Positions 56,232 through 64,000 of a stretch of 64,000 bases of DNA are shown piece by piece. This DNA comes from Datura wrightii (taxonomy: Eukaryota > Streptophyta > Magnoliopsida > Solanales > Solanaceae). The notes below the pieces were generated by a model. That model was not told the origin of the DNA, ran no database searches, and was given only the letters and a program-made list of their open reading frames with translations. Each line of letters opens with the position of its first letter. Position 1 is the stretch's first letter. The stretch lies in contig JASDFA010000001.1 in NCBI GenBank assembly GCA_035772735.1, positions 89,491,501 through 89,555,500 on the forward strand, in the 5' to 3' direction. The position numbers and the translations under genes are program-made.

Positions 56232-58132
56232 CTTACCCCACACTTAAATCCTTGTTCGTCCTCGAACAAAACATACGCAAATCATGCACATCACATCTCA
56301 ACCTTTGTCACTATGGTGCAACCATTTACGTTACGTTCATACCGATTATTCGATTTTTTGCAAATCATCAAGAAAACATGCTTGGTCGTACAAGACAATG
56401 ACCTTAATACATCGAGGCTTCCTAGACTTTTAAGAATTGATTCTTGATATCGGCAAACTCATGCAAATCAACTAATCAAGAAATCCGACACGAAAATCAA
56501 TCTTTAATCAAGCATGTACCCTCACAAATCGAGAGAAACTTCCCCTTTTATGCTCGTGCAGCACACAAACATGCACGTAGGGGCATATAGAAATTAATTT
56601 CACTCTCTCTCCCAAAAGAATTCACATGCATCATGTCATGACCCATAAGCTTGCCCTTAGTGTATTACTCCACTAATATAAAGAAATGCAGTGTAGGATC
56701 AAATAGGACTTTTAATGGGTTGTAACTGGGCTATGGATCTAGTATATATATATTTGATTAGCCAATAATAGTTGCTAGCATCCTTAAGCGCCTTTTCAAC
56801 TCATTCCCATCGACTCATGGACATTGTTCCTCTCTTTTCTCTTTTTCTCCCATTCATGCTGGTTTACTTTCATACAACCCATTTCATCAGGAACACTTGA
56901 CACAAAACAGAGGGTTTTCATGTACCCTCAATTTCATTTAATTACAACTAGTGCCTCTTCAACACCATCTTTTCTTTCCTCACTTTGCTTTTCTTTTCTT
57001 TTCACTCTTTAACACTTTGGGAAACAATTTTTTTTGTTCTTTGCAAGCGCTTAAGAGCTTCTTATAGACTTTAAGGCTAATGAAAAGAAGGAATAAAGCT
57101 TAGTTCATACAATTCTGGACAAAAGAAAGAAATCGGCTAAAGGCTCAACGGGCTGACTAGGGTATACAACATATAAAAAGGTAGAACTTGACAAGAAAAA
57201 AATGGAAACTAACGGTTAAAACAAAGAAATGCCTACATCCTTTCCGACACTACACCTCCTTCATTTTGCTTTGTATACACGCCAGGCAAGTTCTAGACAA
57301 TTCACAATGACATGGAATAGCAAAACCTCACTCACACTTCATGCACATGCTCGAATCAAGATGCATTCACAGACTCTTTAATTAGTCAAGTACATGAATT
57401 CAAGATTAAGCCTCAATCATAATGAACCAAATTCTATAGCCTAGGTAACTCAACATATTTACACAATTACATGCTTTCAAACGAATCACTTTCGCATTTC
57501 GAACATCAATTACACACGCAACAAAATTTTAGCAACCATAAGCAACTACAGTTTATTGATGCAATCCACCAAAGAAACTAAAAACAAATCATCTACTCCT
57601 ATCGACTACATTTCCCTTAAGACGGTCGTCATCCATCCATTATAGGGAATGTTCACTAACTATGGCATCGGTTCAATGGGACTATTCTCGGTAAAAGAAC
57701 CGAAAACAAACTCCGAGAAACCCAAAAATAAAACTTCAAAATTTTTGGAACACATCGATCATTTCAATGAAAAAAATATTTACAAAATATGTTGATAAGT
57801 GCAACATCCTTTCGCAAAAATTTTGAAAAATATCGATCATATCGATAGAGAAAAAAATATTTACAAAATTTACAAAATATTTACAATGGCAACCATAACT
57901 TTTCAAAGACACACATCATTAGCCACAAACAAATATATACACATCATTCACAAATCAGTTCACAACAACAGGGAAAGCACAGACATACACAAACGTCAAG
58001 GAAGAATATACAGCAGATTTAGTACCTATGACCCAGCACCTAACTACTCCCCACCCCACACTTAAATCGAACACTGTCCTCAGTGTTCACAAAAATACAA
58101 AGCACAAAATTTTGGATGGTGAAACTCCCTGC
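56232..58132 (-). other. Long 3' non-coding region of C, with PPT
   Basis: Matches the 3' regions of E and F in reverse orientation (GAATTCACATGCATCATGTCATGACCC at 56620, block GTCATCCATCCATTATAGG at 57629). PPT copies CCCCACACTTA are at 56236-56246 (LTR edge) and 58054-58064 (just after ORF3). Short frames inside (56824-57012, 57799-58065) are not shared with E or F. Confidence 0.65.
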
Positions 58133-59353
58133 TCAGTCGAAATATTCGACTTCCTCATCCGGTGCTGCGGCCTCGTCGCCCATATCTGAATCAGCTCCCT
58201 CGCCGTCATCGGACTCCACATCAGAGTCCTCACGACGTGTCTCTTCATCAGTAGGGACATCATCATCAGTCGGCTCCACAAAGGCTGGCCCCACCTTGCA
58301 TAAAGCTCTGGCGTTCTCGCCAAAAGGGTAGTCCAGCTCCAGCTGCCATAATTCATCCGCGGTGGCTGGTCTCCCACCTATCCGTAGCTGCAGCTTCTGC
58401 ATACCGAACATACGGGCCATATACTGGTCGTCACGAGCATGTCGCTCGCCCAGAGTCAGCACAGGTCCGTGTGTAGTGTCGGGGGCCTTGGTCTTTGTCA
58501 CATCAAGGGCCCGCCGCTCCAACTGCGGAATGTAATCCAAGGCTTCTTCCTCAACGTCGAGGCCTCGGAGGAAGGTGGTGATGAGTCCGCCAAACCCGTA
58601 TCTGTGGCCCTGGTGTAGTCTGGCTCTCTTCATGGCGGATATTATAACCGCCCCTACATTAATCTCAAGCCCTTTCATAAGGGCATACACCATGCAGACA
58701 CGGTCCCGGGTCACGTCTGTCATATGTACTCCCGGGATCAAACACGAACATACAATTTTTAGCCAGATTCTGGCCTCCCTGTTCATCTGCGAATAAGGCA
58801 GAGTCTGGTGGTAACCCCTCTCTTTGTGTCTACTCCATCGGGCTGTGGATCGAGCCCCGCACAACGTATGTCTGATGTCGGCGTACGGTGGGGTGATGTT
58901 GAGCTGGCGGAGAACGTGGGCGTCTGTGTCCCGCGCTCCAACGATGGCATTCAGCTGCTGGGGTTTCAGAGTGACAATCTGCCCTCTGATTTTAATAGTG
59001 TGGCTTCTGATGGCCGGGTTCCAGTTGGCATAAAATTCCCGGACCAAGTGAAGGTTGCACTCCGTGGGCTCCTGAAAAATAAAGCTGAGCCCAGCTGCTT
59101 CAATTCTCTGTACGATGCGAGGGAACTCCTGTGCAAGTGGTTCCCTTGCAATATGTTCCTCCGGGAAGTACTTGTTCTCCTTATGCTTTGCGTACCATTT
59201 CTTCCCTTCATCGGTGACCCATCGTGTCCCGTATCGGCGGTGTTGACCGCGTGGAACAACAGGTGCAGCTGGGACAGCAGTGCCCAGTCTCATTCTCTTT
59301 CTGCCGGTGCCTGAGGTTGAAGCACCCTTGCCTTTACCTTGTCGGCTGGCCAT
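58133..59353 (-). CDS. ORF3 protein of element C (putative plant transposon protein family), intact
   Basis: 406 codons without interruption. ATG at 59353 (M-A-S-R-Q-G-K-G-K-G), 5 nt after a predicted acceptor. Basic N-terminus with GRKRMRLG. The core has FYANWNPAIRSHTIKIRG, ITPPYADIRHTLCGARST, MNREARIWLKIVCSCLIPG, VHMTDVTRDRV, INVGAVIISAMKRARL, and QMERRAL-like and LELDYPFGENARALC parts. The acidic tail has EETRREDSDVESDDGEGADS, ending EVEYFD. It is highly similar to F's product. No signal peptide or transmembrane stretch, so the label env-like given to this position in Athila elements is not supported. It is the only long intact protein in the element besides the short zinc-finger frame. 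Function unknown; nuclear or regulatory role is inference. Confidence 0.85.
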   Translation of the reverse strand: MASRQGKGKGASTSGTGRKRMRLGTAVPAAPVVPRGQHRRYGTRWVTDEGKKWYAKHKENKYFPEEHIAREPLAQEFPRIVQRIEAAGLSFIFQEPTECNLHLVREFYANWNPAIRSHTIKIRGQIVTLKPQQLNAIVGARDTDAHVLRQLNITPPYADIRHTLCGARSTARWSRHKERGYHQTLPYSQMNREARIWLKIVCSCLIPGVHMTDVTRDRVCMVYALMKGLEINVGAVIISAMKRARLHQGHRYGFGGLITTFLRGLDVEEEALDYIPQLERRALDVTKTKAPDTTHGPVLTLGERHARDDQYMARMFGMQKLQLRIGGRPATADELWQLELDYPFGENARALCKVGPAFVEPTDDDVPTDEETRREDSDVESDDGEGADSDMGDEAAAPDEEVEYFD

Positions 59354-59358
59354 TGTAC

Positions 59359-60064
59359 CTGTCAATTTACACAGACAAGCACAATGTTAAGCTAAAAACT
59401 TGTTAGCTTCGGCTAAGGTCGGGTTAAACAAAATTTACCCCACACTTAGTCTTTAACAATATTTACAACATTTTTAGCAAGGATAGCTCTATTTACACCC
59501 CAAACACAATCAACTATAAACATGTTGCTTAATGCGTTCACAAAAATTCGACAGCATAACGGCTAGCGAACTACTCAGACTTCATACAGCTAACCCAATC
59601 CTACTATCGACAGCAATTCAACCATCGCACAAGCAACAAAACAACCACAAACCAAAAACAACAAGAAAAATATTTCGTATACAAGCTAATCTAAACAATC
59701 TAACCAATTCACACATTATGCAATTTCCCACAAAAATTCGAGAATTAGTCGTCTTTGAACATTTACACACTATTTACCATGACTTATCTCAAATAATAAA
59801 CACCCCCCGACATTGAATTCACCAAACAATCAAGTTGCCCAAGTCAAATTCAACAACCCAAGCCCTAGGATAGAGTTCGACAATCAATTTCGAATTATTT
59901 ACATAATCGACAAGTTCAAATTCCAAATACAACAATCCGAACATAATCAATCACAACATAATTCACCATCATGTTTAATTTCTACCTAAGGTGGTATGTC
60001 TCACCTTACATGCCCAAAATTGACAAAAATCGCCAAAAAATTGAGTTAGACGATGAAAACATAC
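59359..60064 (-). other. Predicted 5' UTR intron of C ORF3
   Basis: 706 bp, minus-strand donor CCAAG|GTATGTTTT (60065/60064), acceptor AAATTGACAG|GTACA (59359/59358). It contains the PPT-like TAAGTGTGGGG (minus, 59438-59448), preceded by AAAGAC as in E. Confidence 0.55.
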
Positions 60065-60430
60065 CTTGGAACTGAAGAATTGACGAAAACTTGACGTTTT
60101 CCTTGCCTATTAACGTGGCACGTTGCTTGGGGGTAGGGGAATGGGTGTTTTTGTCGTGGAGGGTAGAGGGAATGGGGGAAAATGGGCGAAAATCGGGGGT
60201 TTATTTAAAGGAAACACGTGGGTCACCCGAAAACCCGGTGTGACCCGGCACTGGGATAAGGGCAACGTGTCACGGAGGGTAACGCGGAGCCCCTCCTCCG
60301 TGACACGGAGCCAACGCGTTGGCTTACTGGAATTTTAAAAAATTCCAGATTTGCCTTCAACGTGTCACGGAGGTCAACGCGGAGCATTGCCTCCGTGACA
60401 TGGCGCCAACGCGCCAGTGCTCTGTTTCAC
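60065..60430 (-). promoter_or_regulatory. Candidate internal promoter and leader of C ORF3
   Basis: Minus-strand order: two LTR-like modules (plus coordinates 60359-60404 and arms CGTGTCACGGAG 60266-60277 / CTCCGTGACACG 60296-60307), a GGTCACACCGGGTTTTCGGGTGA-type block, TATA-like TTTAAATAAA (60200-60209), pyrimidine-rich leader, donor at 60065. TATA-to-donor distance 135 nt. An intact ORF3 sits downstream of it. Confidence 0.55.
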
Positions 60431-60697
60431 CATCAAATTTTATTTTTCATACCTCGCCTCGTTTCCTCGATTCCAAGTATTTTTCCTCCAGTATACCTGA
60501 AAATCACCTCACTAAAGAAAAATTGGTTAGTTTAATAGATTCCCTACAAAAAAAATACAAAAAAAAATAAAAAATTTACTAAATTACTAAATAAAAAAAT
60601 TTACTAAATAAAATGCAAATCTAAGCCTAGTCAAGAAAAAGAAAAGAAAATAGAATAAAAGAAAAAATTTACACTAAGGAAAGAAAAAAATATTTTT
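60431..60697. other. AT-rich spacer in element C
   Basis: Low-complexity A-rich (plus sense) stretch between the promoter modules and the post-pol hairpin, with homopolymer A runs at 60545-60600. The same place in E (24914-25110) and F (31318-31550) is also A/T-rich low-complexity. No genes. Confidence 0.6.
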
Positions 60698-60750
60698 CAC
60701 GGGTTGCCTCCCGTGCAGCGCCTGGTTTAACGTCGCGGTTCGACGTACCA
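60698..60750 (-). other. Conserved post-pol hairpin (C)
   Basis: Minus sense: CGTCGAACCGCGACGTTAAA, CAGGCGCTG, then stem CACGGG, loop AGGCAA, stem CCCGTG (60715-60698) and a T-rich... A-rich run. It is kept although C has no pol, so it is not simply a leftover of coding sequence. Confidence 0.72.
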
Positions 60751-60754
60751 CATT

Positions 60755-61165
60755 TCACCGCTTTTTCCTCCGCCTTGAGGATATGAATTTCACCCCTAAT
60801 TTCTTCTCTAATTTCCTCTTATGCTCCTGGGGTGGTGGTGAAAAATTGTAAGGACCAAGCAGTAGATGCTTTCTTTTGAACTTATTGGCCCTTGAGTAAG
60901 TGAAGTCATTTTGGCTCTCTGAGTTAGCGAATTTCAAAATATACGGGGCTTGGTCCTCCTCTAGACATTTCTCTATAATCTTGGAAGACTCTATTTCTGT
61001 GTTGTCAACCAAAATTAATGTCGAAAAATGCTTCGAGTGTGGTCCAATCAACCTCAACTCTGAAATTGCATTGTGCTTGACTTCCTTACTCATGTACACC
61101 TTTTCAACATTGACATCTATTTCTCCATTAATGTCAAATGGGAGATATTCTTTCTCTTCTTCCAT
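60755..61165 (-). CDS. Second half of C's 5' reading frame: basic-tailed protein
   Basis: 136 codons, M-E-E-E-K-E-Y-L-P-F start, R-R-R-K-K-R at the very C-terminus (possible nuclear signal or nucleic-acid-binding tail). It lies in the same frame as the upstream frame (61175-61693), separated only by one TAA and three codons, so both may be one protein with a premature or read-through stop. No recognised domain; the middle (ELRLIGPHSKHFSTLILVD) is moderately hydrophobic but not a membrane span. Unlike any Gag or Pol part I know. Confidence 0.5.
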   Translation of the reverse strand: MEEEKEYLPFDINGEIDVNVEKVYMSKEVKHNAISELRLIGPHSKHFSTLILVDNTEIESSKIIEKCLEEDQAPYILKFANSESQNDFTYSRANKFKRKHLLLGPYNFSPPPQEHKRKLEKKLGVKFISSRRRKKR

Positions 61166-61174
61166 GAATGGATT

Positions 61175-61693
61175 TTATATAGGTATGAGCCGATCACGGG
61201 GACACTCAAGAGATTCTAATTGTTGGGCTTCATCCAAAAATTCACCCTTGTATTCCTCTTGTAGTTCCTCTTGAATATCGGCTAAATCTGCCACCTGCAA
61301 ATTATCACAAGCTTCAGCCTCAGCACACATCTCCGTGAGTTTGACGCTCATCCTGCTTACAGCCTCGGCATTCTCCTTTTGCTGAATTATCAATTCTGCC
61401 ACCGACTCCTTCATTGCTTCTGATTGCTCCAGGAGTTGTTTCATCATGTCCTCTATTTGAACTTGGCGTCCCAAGTCCTCATTTTCAACATGCCTATATT
61501 CAGCAAAAACAACAAAAGGATCATAGGAGGGGCTTGGGGGAGGGGAATATGCCTTTGGACAATCACCCCAATGGCCATATTGACACCCACATATATTGCA
61601 CGTGTTACAGTTTTGCCACAAGTGGGGTCCTTCGCAATTCATGCAAGATTCGCCGAAATATGTGTATCCACCATTTATATTCCAAGATGTCAT
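61175..61693 (-). CDS. Zinc-finger/coiled-coil protein of element C (replaces gag-pol)
   Basis: 172 codons from the ATG at 61693 (M-T-S-W-N-I-N-G-G-Y). Two Cys/His clusters lie near the N-terminus: C-M-N-C-E-G-P-H-L-W-Q-N-C (CX2CX3HX4C) and C-N-I-C-G-C-Q-Y-G-H-W-G-D-C (CX2CX5HX3C), both close to the CCHC knuckle of Gag nucleocapsid. A Pro/Ser linker (SPPPSPSYDP) follows, then a long Glu/Gln-rich helix (VQIEDMMKQLLEQSEAMKES...) that should form a coiled coil. Its position right after the primer site and the knuckles suggest a Gag-tail-derived protein that binds the element's RNA; no capsid domain is present. Stop TAA at 61175-61177, then the same frame continues (60755-61165). Confidence 0.6.
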   Translation of the reverse strand: MTSWNINGGYTYFGESCMNCEGPHLWQNCNTCNICGCQYGHWGDCPKAYSPPPSPSYDPFVVFAEYRHVENEDLGRQVQIEDMMKQLLEQSEAMKESVAELIIQQKENAEAVSRMSVKLTEMCAEAEACDNLQVADLADIQEELQEEYKGEFLDEAQQLESLECPRDRLIPI

Positions 61694-61837
61694 GTCAATG
61701 AGGGTATCCAAAAGAGAGAAAAATTAAAATGAACAAAGAATTAAAACAAATACTAAGACCAAGTTGTCAACACTTAAGAAAATAAAACAAAAATACAGTA
61801 AATTTACACTAAACACAATTTTACAAATCGCCTAGCC

Positions 61838-61855
61838 TCCCCGGCAACGACGCCA
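61838..61855 (-). other. Primer-binding site of C (tRNA-Asp-like)
   Basis: Minus strand TGGCGTCGTTGCCGGGGA, 6 nt from the LTR end; identical to F's site. Confidence 0.9.
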
Positions 61856-61861
61856 AAAACT

Positions 61862-63327
61862 TGTTCGCGGTCTGCTGCTCGGTATATATTATACACCGAC
61901 ACGCAAGTGTACGTGGTCAAACAAGTAATAAAGTGGCTAAGTAGCCAAGTATCGATCCAAGGAGGCTGCTCTAGATATGCAAAACTGCCTAGTTTACTAT
62001 ATCTCTATTCTATTTCTAACTATGTTAACAACAATCCAATCAAGATTTGAGTAAGTTTTGTTTCTAAACTAATTATCTACTAAAATTAATAACTACTATT
62101 TACGTTGAGTTTAGACAATGGATATGCACATGCCAAGGTTAAGAACGAGTAATGAACTTGATAATCATGATAATTTGGTCATCTTCTTCTTTATATTGCT
62201 AGCCAAGAACGTTTGCCTAGAAATTAAAACTTCCGTATTTAATTTCACTTTAGCTTCATAAACCATTCGTCTACATTTCTGTGATCAAATGCAATTTATG
62301 ACCTAACACTACAATTCCGGTTCCTAAATTGACTAATACGGCTTTCAAGTATATTTCTATCAAGAAAGCACATCAAAACCCAATTTTCCCAAATCAAGTT
62401 AAGAACAATACCCTATTAATTCACAACTTTCCAATTTCATGCTCTCTCGAGTGGAATTGGACTTTTTAGATATACATTACTGGTGGCCAATCAAGAATGT
62501 AATAAGCACAAGAATTAATAGAACAACATGCAAGAAGAAGAAGAAACCATATCAATTATTACCAAGAATCATTACACAAGTTCAAAACCTCAGCAAGAAA
62601 GGAATTAGCCACTCATTCTTGGATTAATCATCCTAGAATGAGTGTAAATCATGCATACAATTGAAGGAAAAGAAGAAGGGAAGAGAAGAAAACTCTTATC
62701 TTTTCTATTCTTCAACTGCCACAAAACCACGTTCCTCTCTCCACTTCTGAACTCCACTAAAAAAACTAAAACTAAAAGAAGACTCCTCTAAAAATAACCT
62801 AAGTGTGCTATTTATACTAGTGGGAAATTTTTCCCGGAATAACAAGCAACGTGTCACGGAGGCCAACGCGGAGCACTGCCTCCGTGACACGGCGTGGACG
62901 CGGACCCTCTCTGGAAATTTCAGGGTCCGGATAATTGGCTTCAACGTGGCACGGAGGCCATCGCGGAGCCCTGTCTCCGTGCCACGGAGCTGTCGCGATG
63001 CCTCACTGGAATCTGCCAATAATTTCCTCTCCAGGCAGTGTGCTACCGCGATGGCAGCGTGGCACGGCGCCATCGCGGAGCCAGTGTAAAATGTGCCATC
63101 CGAGGTCTTTTCCACGCTCGCATCCAAGTCCAACTCCGACATAAGTCCAACACGCATTTTTGCTCCTAAAAATCACATTATCCTGCAAAACAAATGCTAA
63201 TCATGTTGGTTAGTATAAATTCGCATTTTATTGCCAAATACATGATATTATATACACATTGCACAACAAACAAGGTAAAAATGGTACGTTTGAGTATCAC
63301 TTGGGCATATAAATCTGCCCAAGATCA
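61862..63327 (-). repeat. 5' LTR of element C
   Basis: 1466 bp, TGATCTTGGGCAG (minus, from 63327) to ...CCGCGAACA. TATAAATA (minus) at 62809-62816, intact; the palindromic modules are upstream of it in the minus sense. It should drive the zinc-finger frame. Confidence 0.95.
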
Positions 63328-63332
63328 TGATT

Positions 63333-64000
63333 TCCAAAGCATTACATGTAGGGGTATATGAACACGATTTCGCTCTCTCTCCCAAAGAATTCACATGCAT
63401 CATGTCACGAACCATAGTCTTGCCTCTAGGGTATTACTCCACTAATATAAGGAAGCATGATGTAAGATCACGTAGGACTTAACGGGTTACAATGTAAGCT
63501 AAGGAACTAGTAAATACTGGGCTAATCAATAATAGCAACTAGCTTCGTTAAGCTCTTTTCAATACATCCCACCAACATTATGGGCATTGTCTCTTCCTTC
63601 ATCCTCCCATTCTTGAAATCTTTCTTTATTTTTGTTCCCATCTCTTTAAGCACACTCGACTTAATAACAAAGATTAGTTATACCTCTTCATTTTATTTAA
63701 ATTCGGCAAGTGCACCCTTGACCTTTTCTTTACTTTCACCACTTCCGCTTTTCCTTTCTTTTAACACTTTTCACTCATTGACACTATGGGAAAATTATTT
63801 TTCTTGAGCGCTTAAGAGTTTTGGATCAAATTCATGGTTAATGAAAAGAAGGGATTAAGCTCGGTTTCTACCTCATCAACGAAAGAAAAAAATAGGCTAA
63901 AGGCTCAATGGGGCTAACTAGGATGTACATTCAAGGTAGGTATGATAATGGAAAAAATTTCGGTTAAATCAAAGAAATGCCTACATCCTTTCCTACACTA
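63333..64000 (-). other. Continuation of D's 3' non-coding region
   Basis: It continues D after C's target duplication and matches, in reverse, E's 3' region at about 38160-38850 (GATGCATGTGAATTCTTTGGG, TATTAGTGGAGTAA, AGCGCTTAAGAG). It runs off the window. No coding sequence. Confidence 0.75.

Larger units (their letters stand above)
54765..63327 (-). mobile_element. Element C: young non-autonomous Athila-like element with zinc-finger ORF and ORF3
   Basis: 8563 bp on the minus strand, complete: perfect target duplication TGATT (54760-54764 and 63328-63332), LTRs of 1466 and 1467 bp differing by 8 substitutions and one 1-nt gap, primer site, PPT. Internal order on the minus strand: zinc-finger/coiled-coil frame (61693-60755, one stop), post-pol hairpin, LTR-like promoter modules, predicted intron, ORF3, 1.9-kb 3' region. 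No capsid-type Gag, PR, RT, RNase H or integrase is present. Trans-mobilisation by an E/F-type autonomous relative is inferred from shared LTR ends, primer site and PPT. Confidence 0.95.
53025..64000 (-). mobile_element. Element D: Athila-like element running off the window, split by C
   Basis: Minus strand. Its 3' LTR (53025-54436) is followed by 3' internal sequence (54437-54764), the inserted element C (54765-63327), then more 3' internal sequence (63333-64000) to the window end. Only its LTR and 3' non-coding region are visible; ORF3, pol, gag and the 5' LTR would be to the right. The target duplication cannot be checked. Confidence 0.85.

Overview
The window is plant nuclear DNA made almost entirely of nested LTR retrotransposons. 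I found no convincing host gene, rRNA, tRNA or CRISPR array. The element types (Athila-like and Tat-like Ty3/gypsy, Tekay/Del-like chromovirus, a fold-back MULE-type MITE, a TRIM-like fragment) indicate a flowering plant. The LTR styles and protein wording remind me of Solanaceae such as pepper, tomato or potato. That is an inference from memory and the species cannot be read from the sequence. The layout is what is expected of pericentromeric or other heterochromatin.

Layout. 1-1000 is AT-rich unassigned DNA. 1001-2098 is a fold-back MITE. 2595-4418 is a Tat/Ogre-type LTR with a purine-rich tract just before it. From 5032 a chromoviral LTR (called T1) is the oldest readable layer, now in three pieces (5032-5340, 6738-7245, 43787-45092). 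A solo Athila-type LTR (S1, 5341-6732, target duplication GTAGA) sits in it. Element B (7246-43781, minus strand, duplication CTTAC) also sits in T1. B's 3' LTR was itself hit by chromoviral remnant H (7989-11593). B's gag was split by element E (18867-40548, plus, duplication TGACT). E's ORF3 was split by element F (26983-37037, plus). On the right, chromovirus G (45093 onward, plus) interrupts T1. G's gag carries solo LTR S2 (47805-49360, duplication CATAT). G's 3' LTR is cut by element D (53025 to beyond the window, minus), and D is cut by element C (54765-63327, minus, duplication TGATT). Two four-deep nests can therefore be read, T1>B>E>F and T1>G>D>C.

How the parts work together. E, F, C and D (and solo S1 and S2) belong to one Athila-like family. 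Its LTRs are about 1.4-1.55 kb and start TGATCTTGGGC. The primer-binding site is tRNA-Asp-like, seen in E, F and C, and the 3' PPT is AAGTGTGGGG. B is a distant cousin with the same plan. E carries damaged gag-PR-RT-RH-INT plus ORF3. F has lost gag and PR but keeps pol (with stops) and an open ORF3. B keeps gag-PR and ORF3 but has no RT-RH-INT. C has no gag-pol at all: in its place is a ~320-codon zinc-finger/coiled-coil reading frame with one in-frame stop, followed by an intact ORF3. C's two LTRs differ at only 8 substitutions and one 1-base gap in about 1466 bp, so C moved recently and must have been mobilised in trans.

The most interesting signal is between pol and ORF3. In E, F and C the LTR's own promoter modules (12-bp CGTGTCACGGAG palindromes) recur upstream of ORF3. 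They are followed by a TATA-like TTTAAA, a pyrimidine-rich leader of constant length (about 135 nt), a GTATGT splice donor, a 640-710 bp intron and an acceptor 5 nt before the ORF3 ATG. B repeats the same plan with a different motif family (TACGAGTCGTA), again shared between its LTR and its ORF3 leader. This points to an ORF3 transcription unit with its own LTR-like promoter and 5' UTR intron, possibly with motif/protein coevolution.
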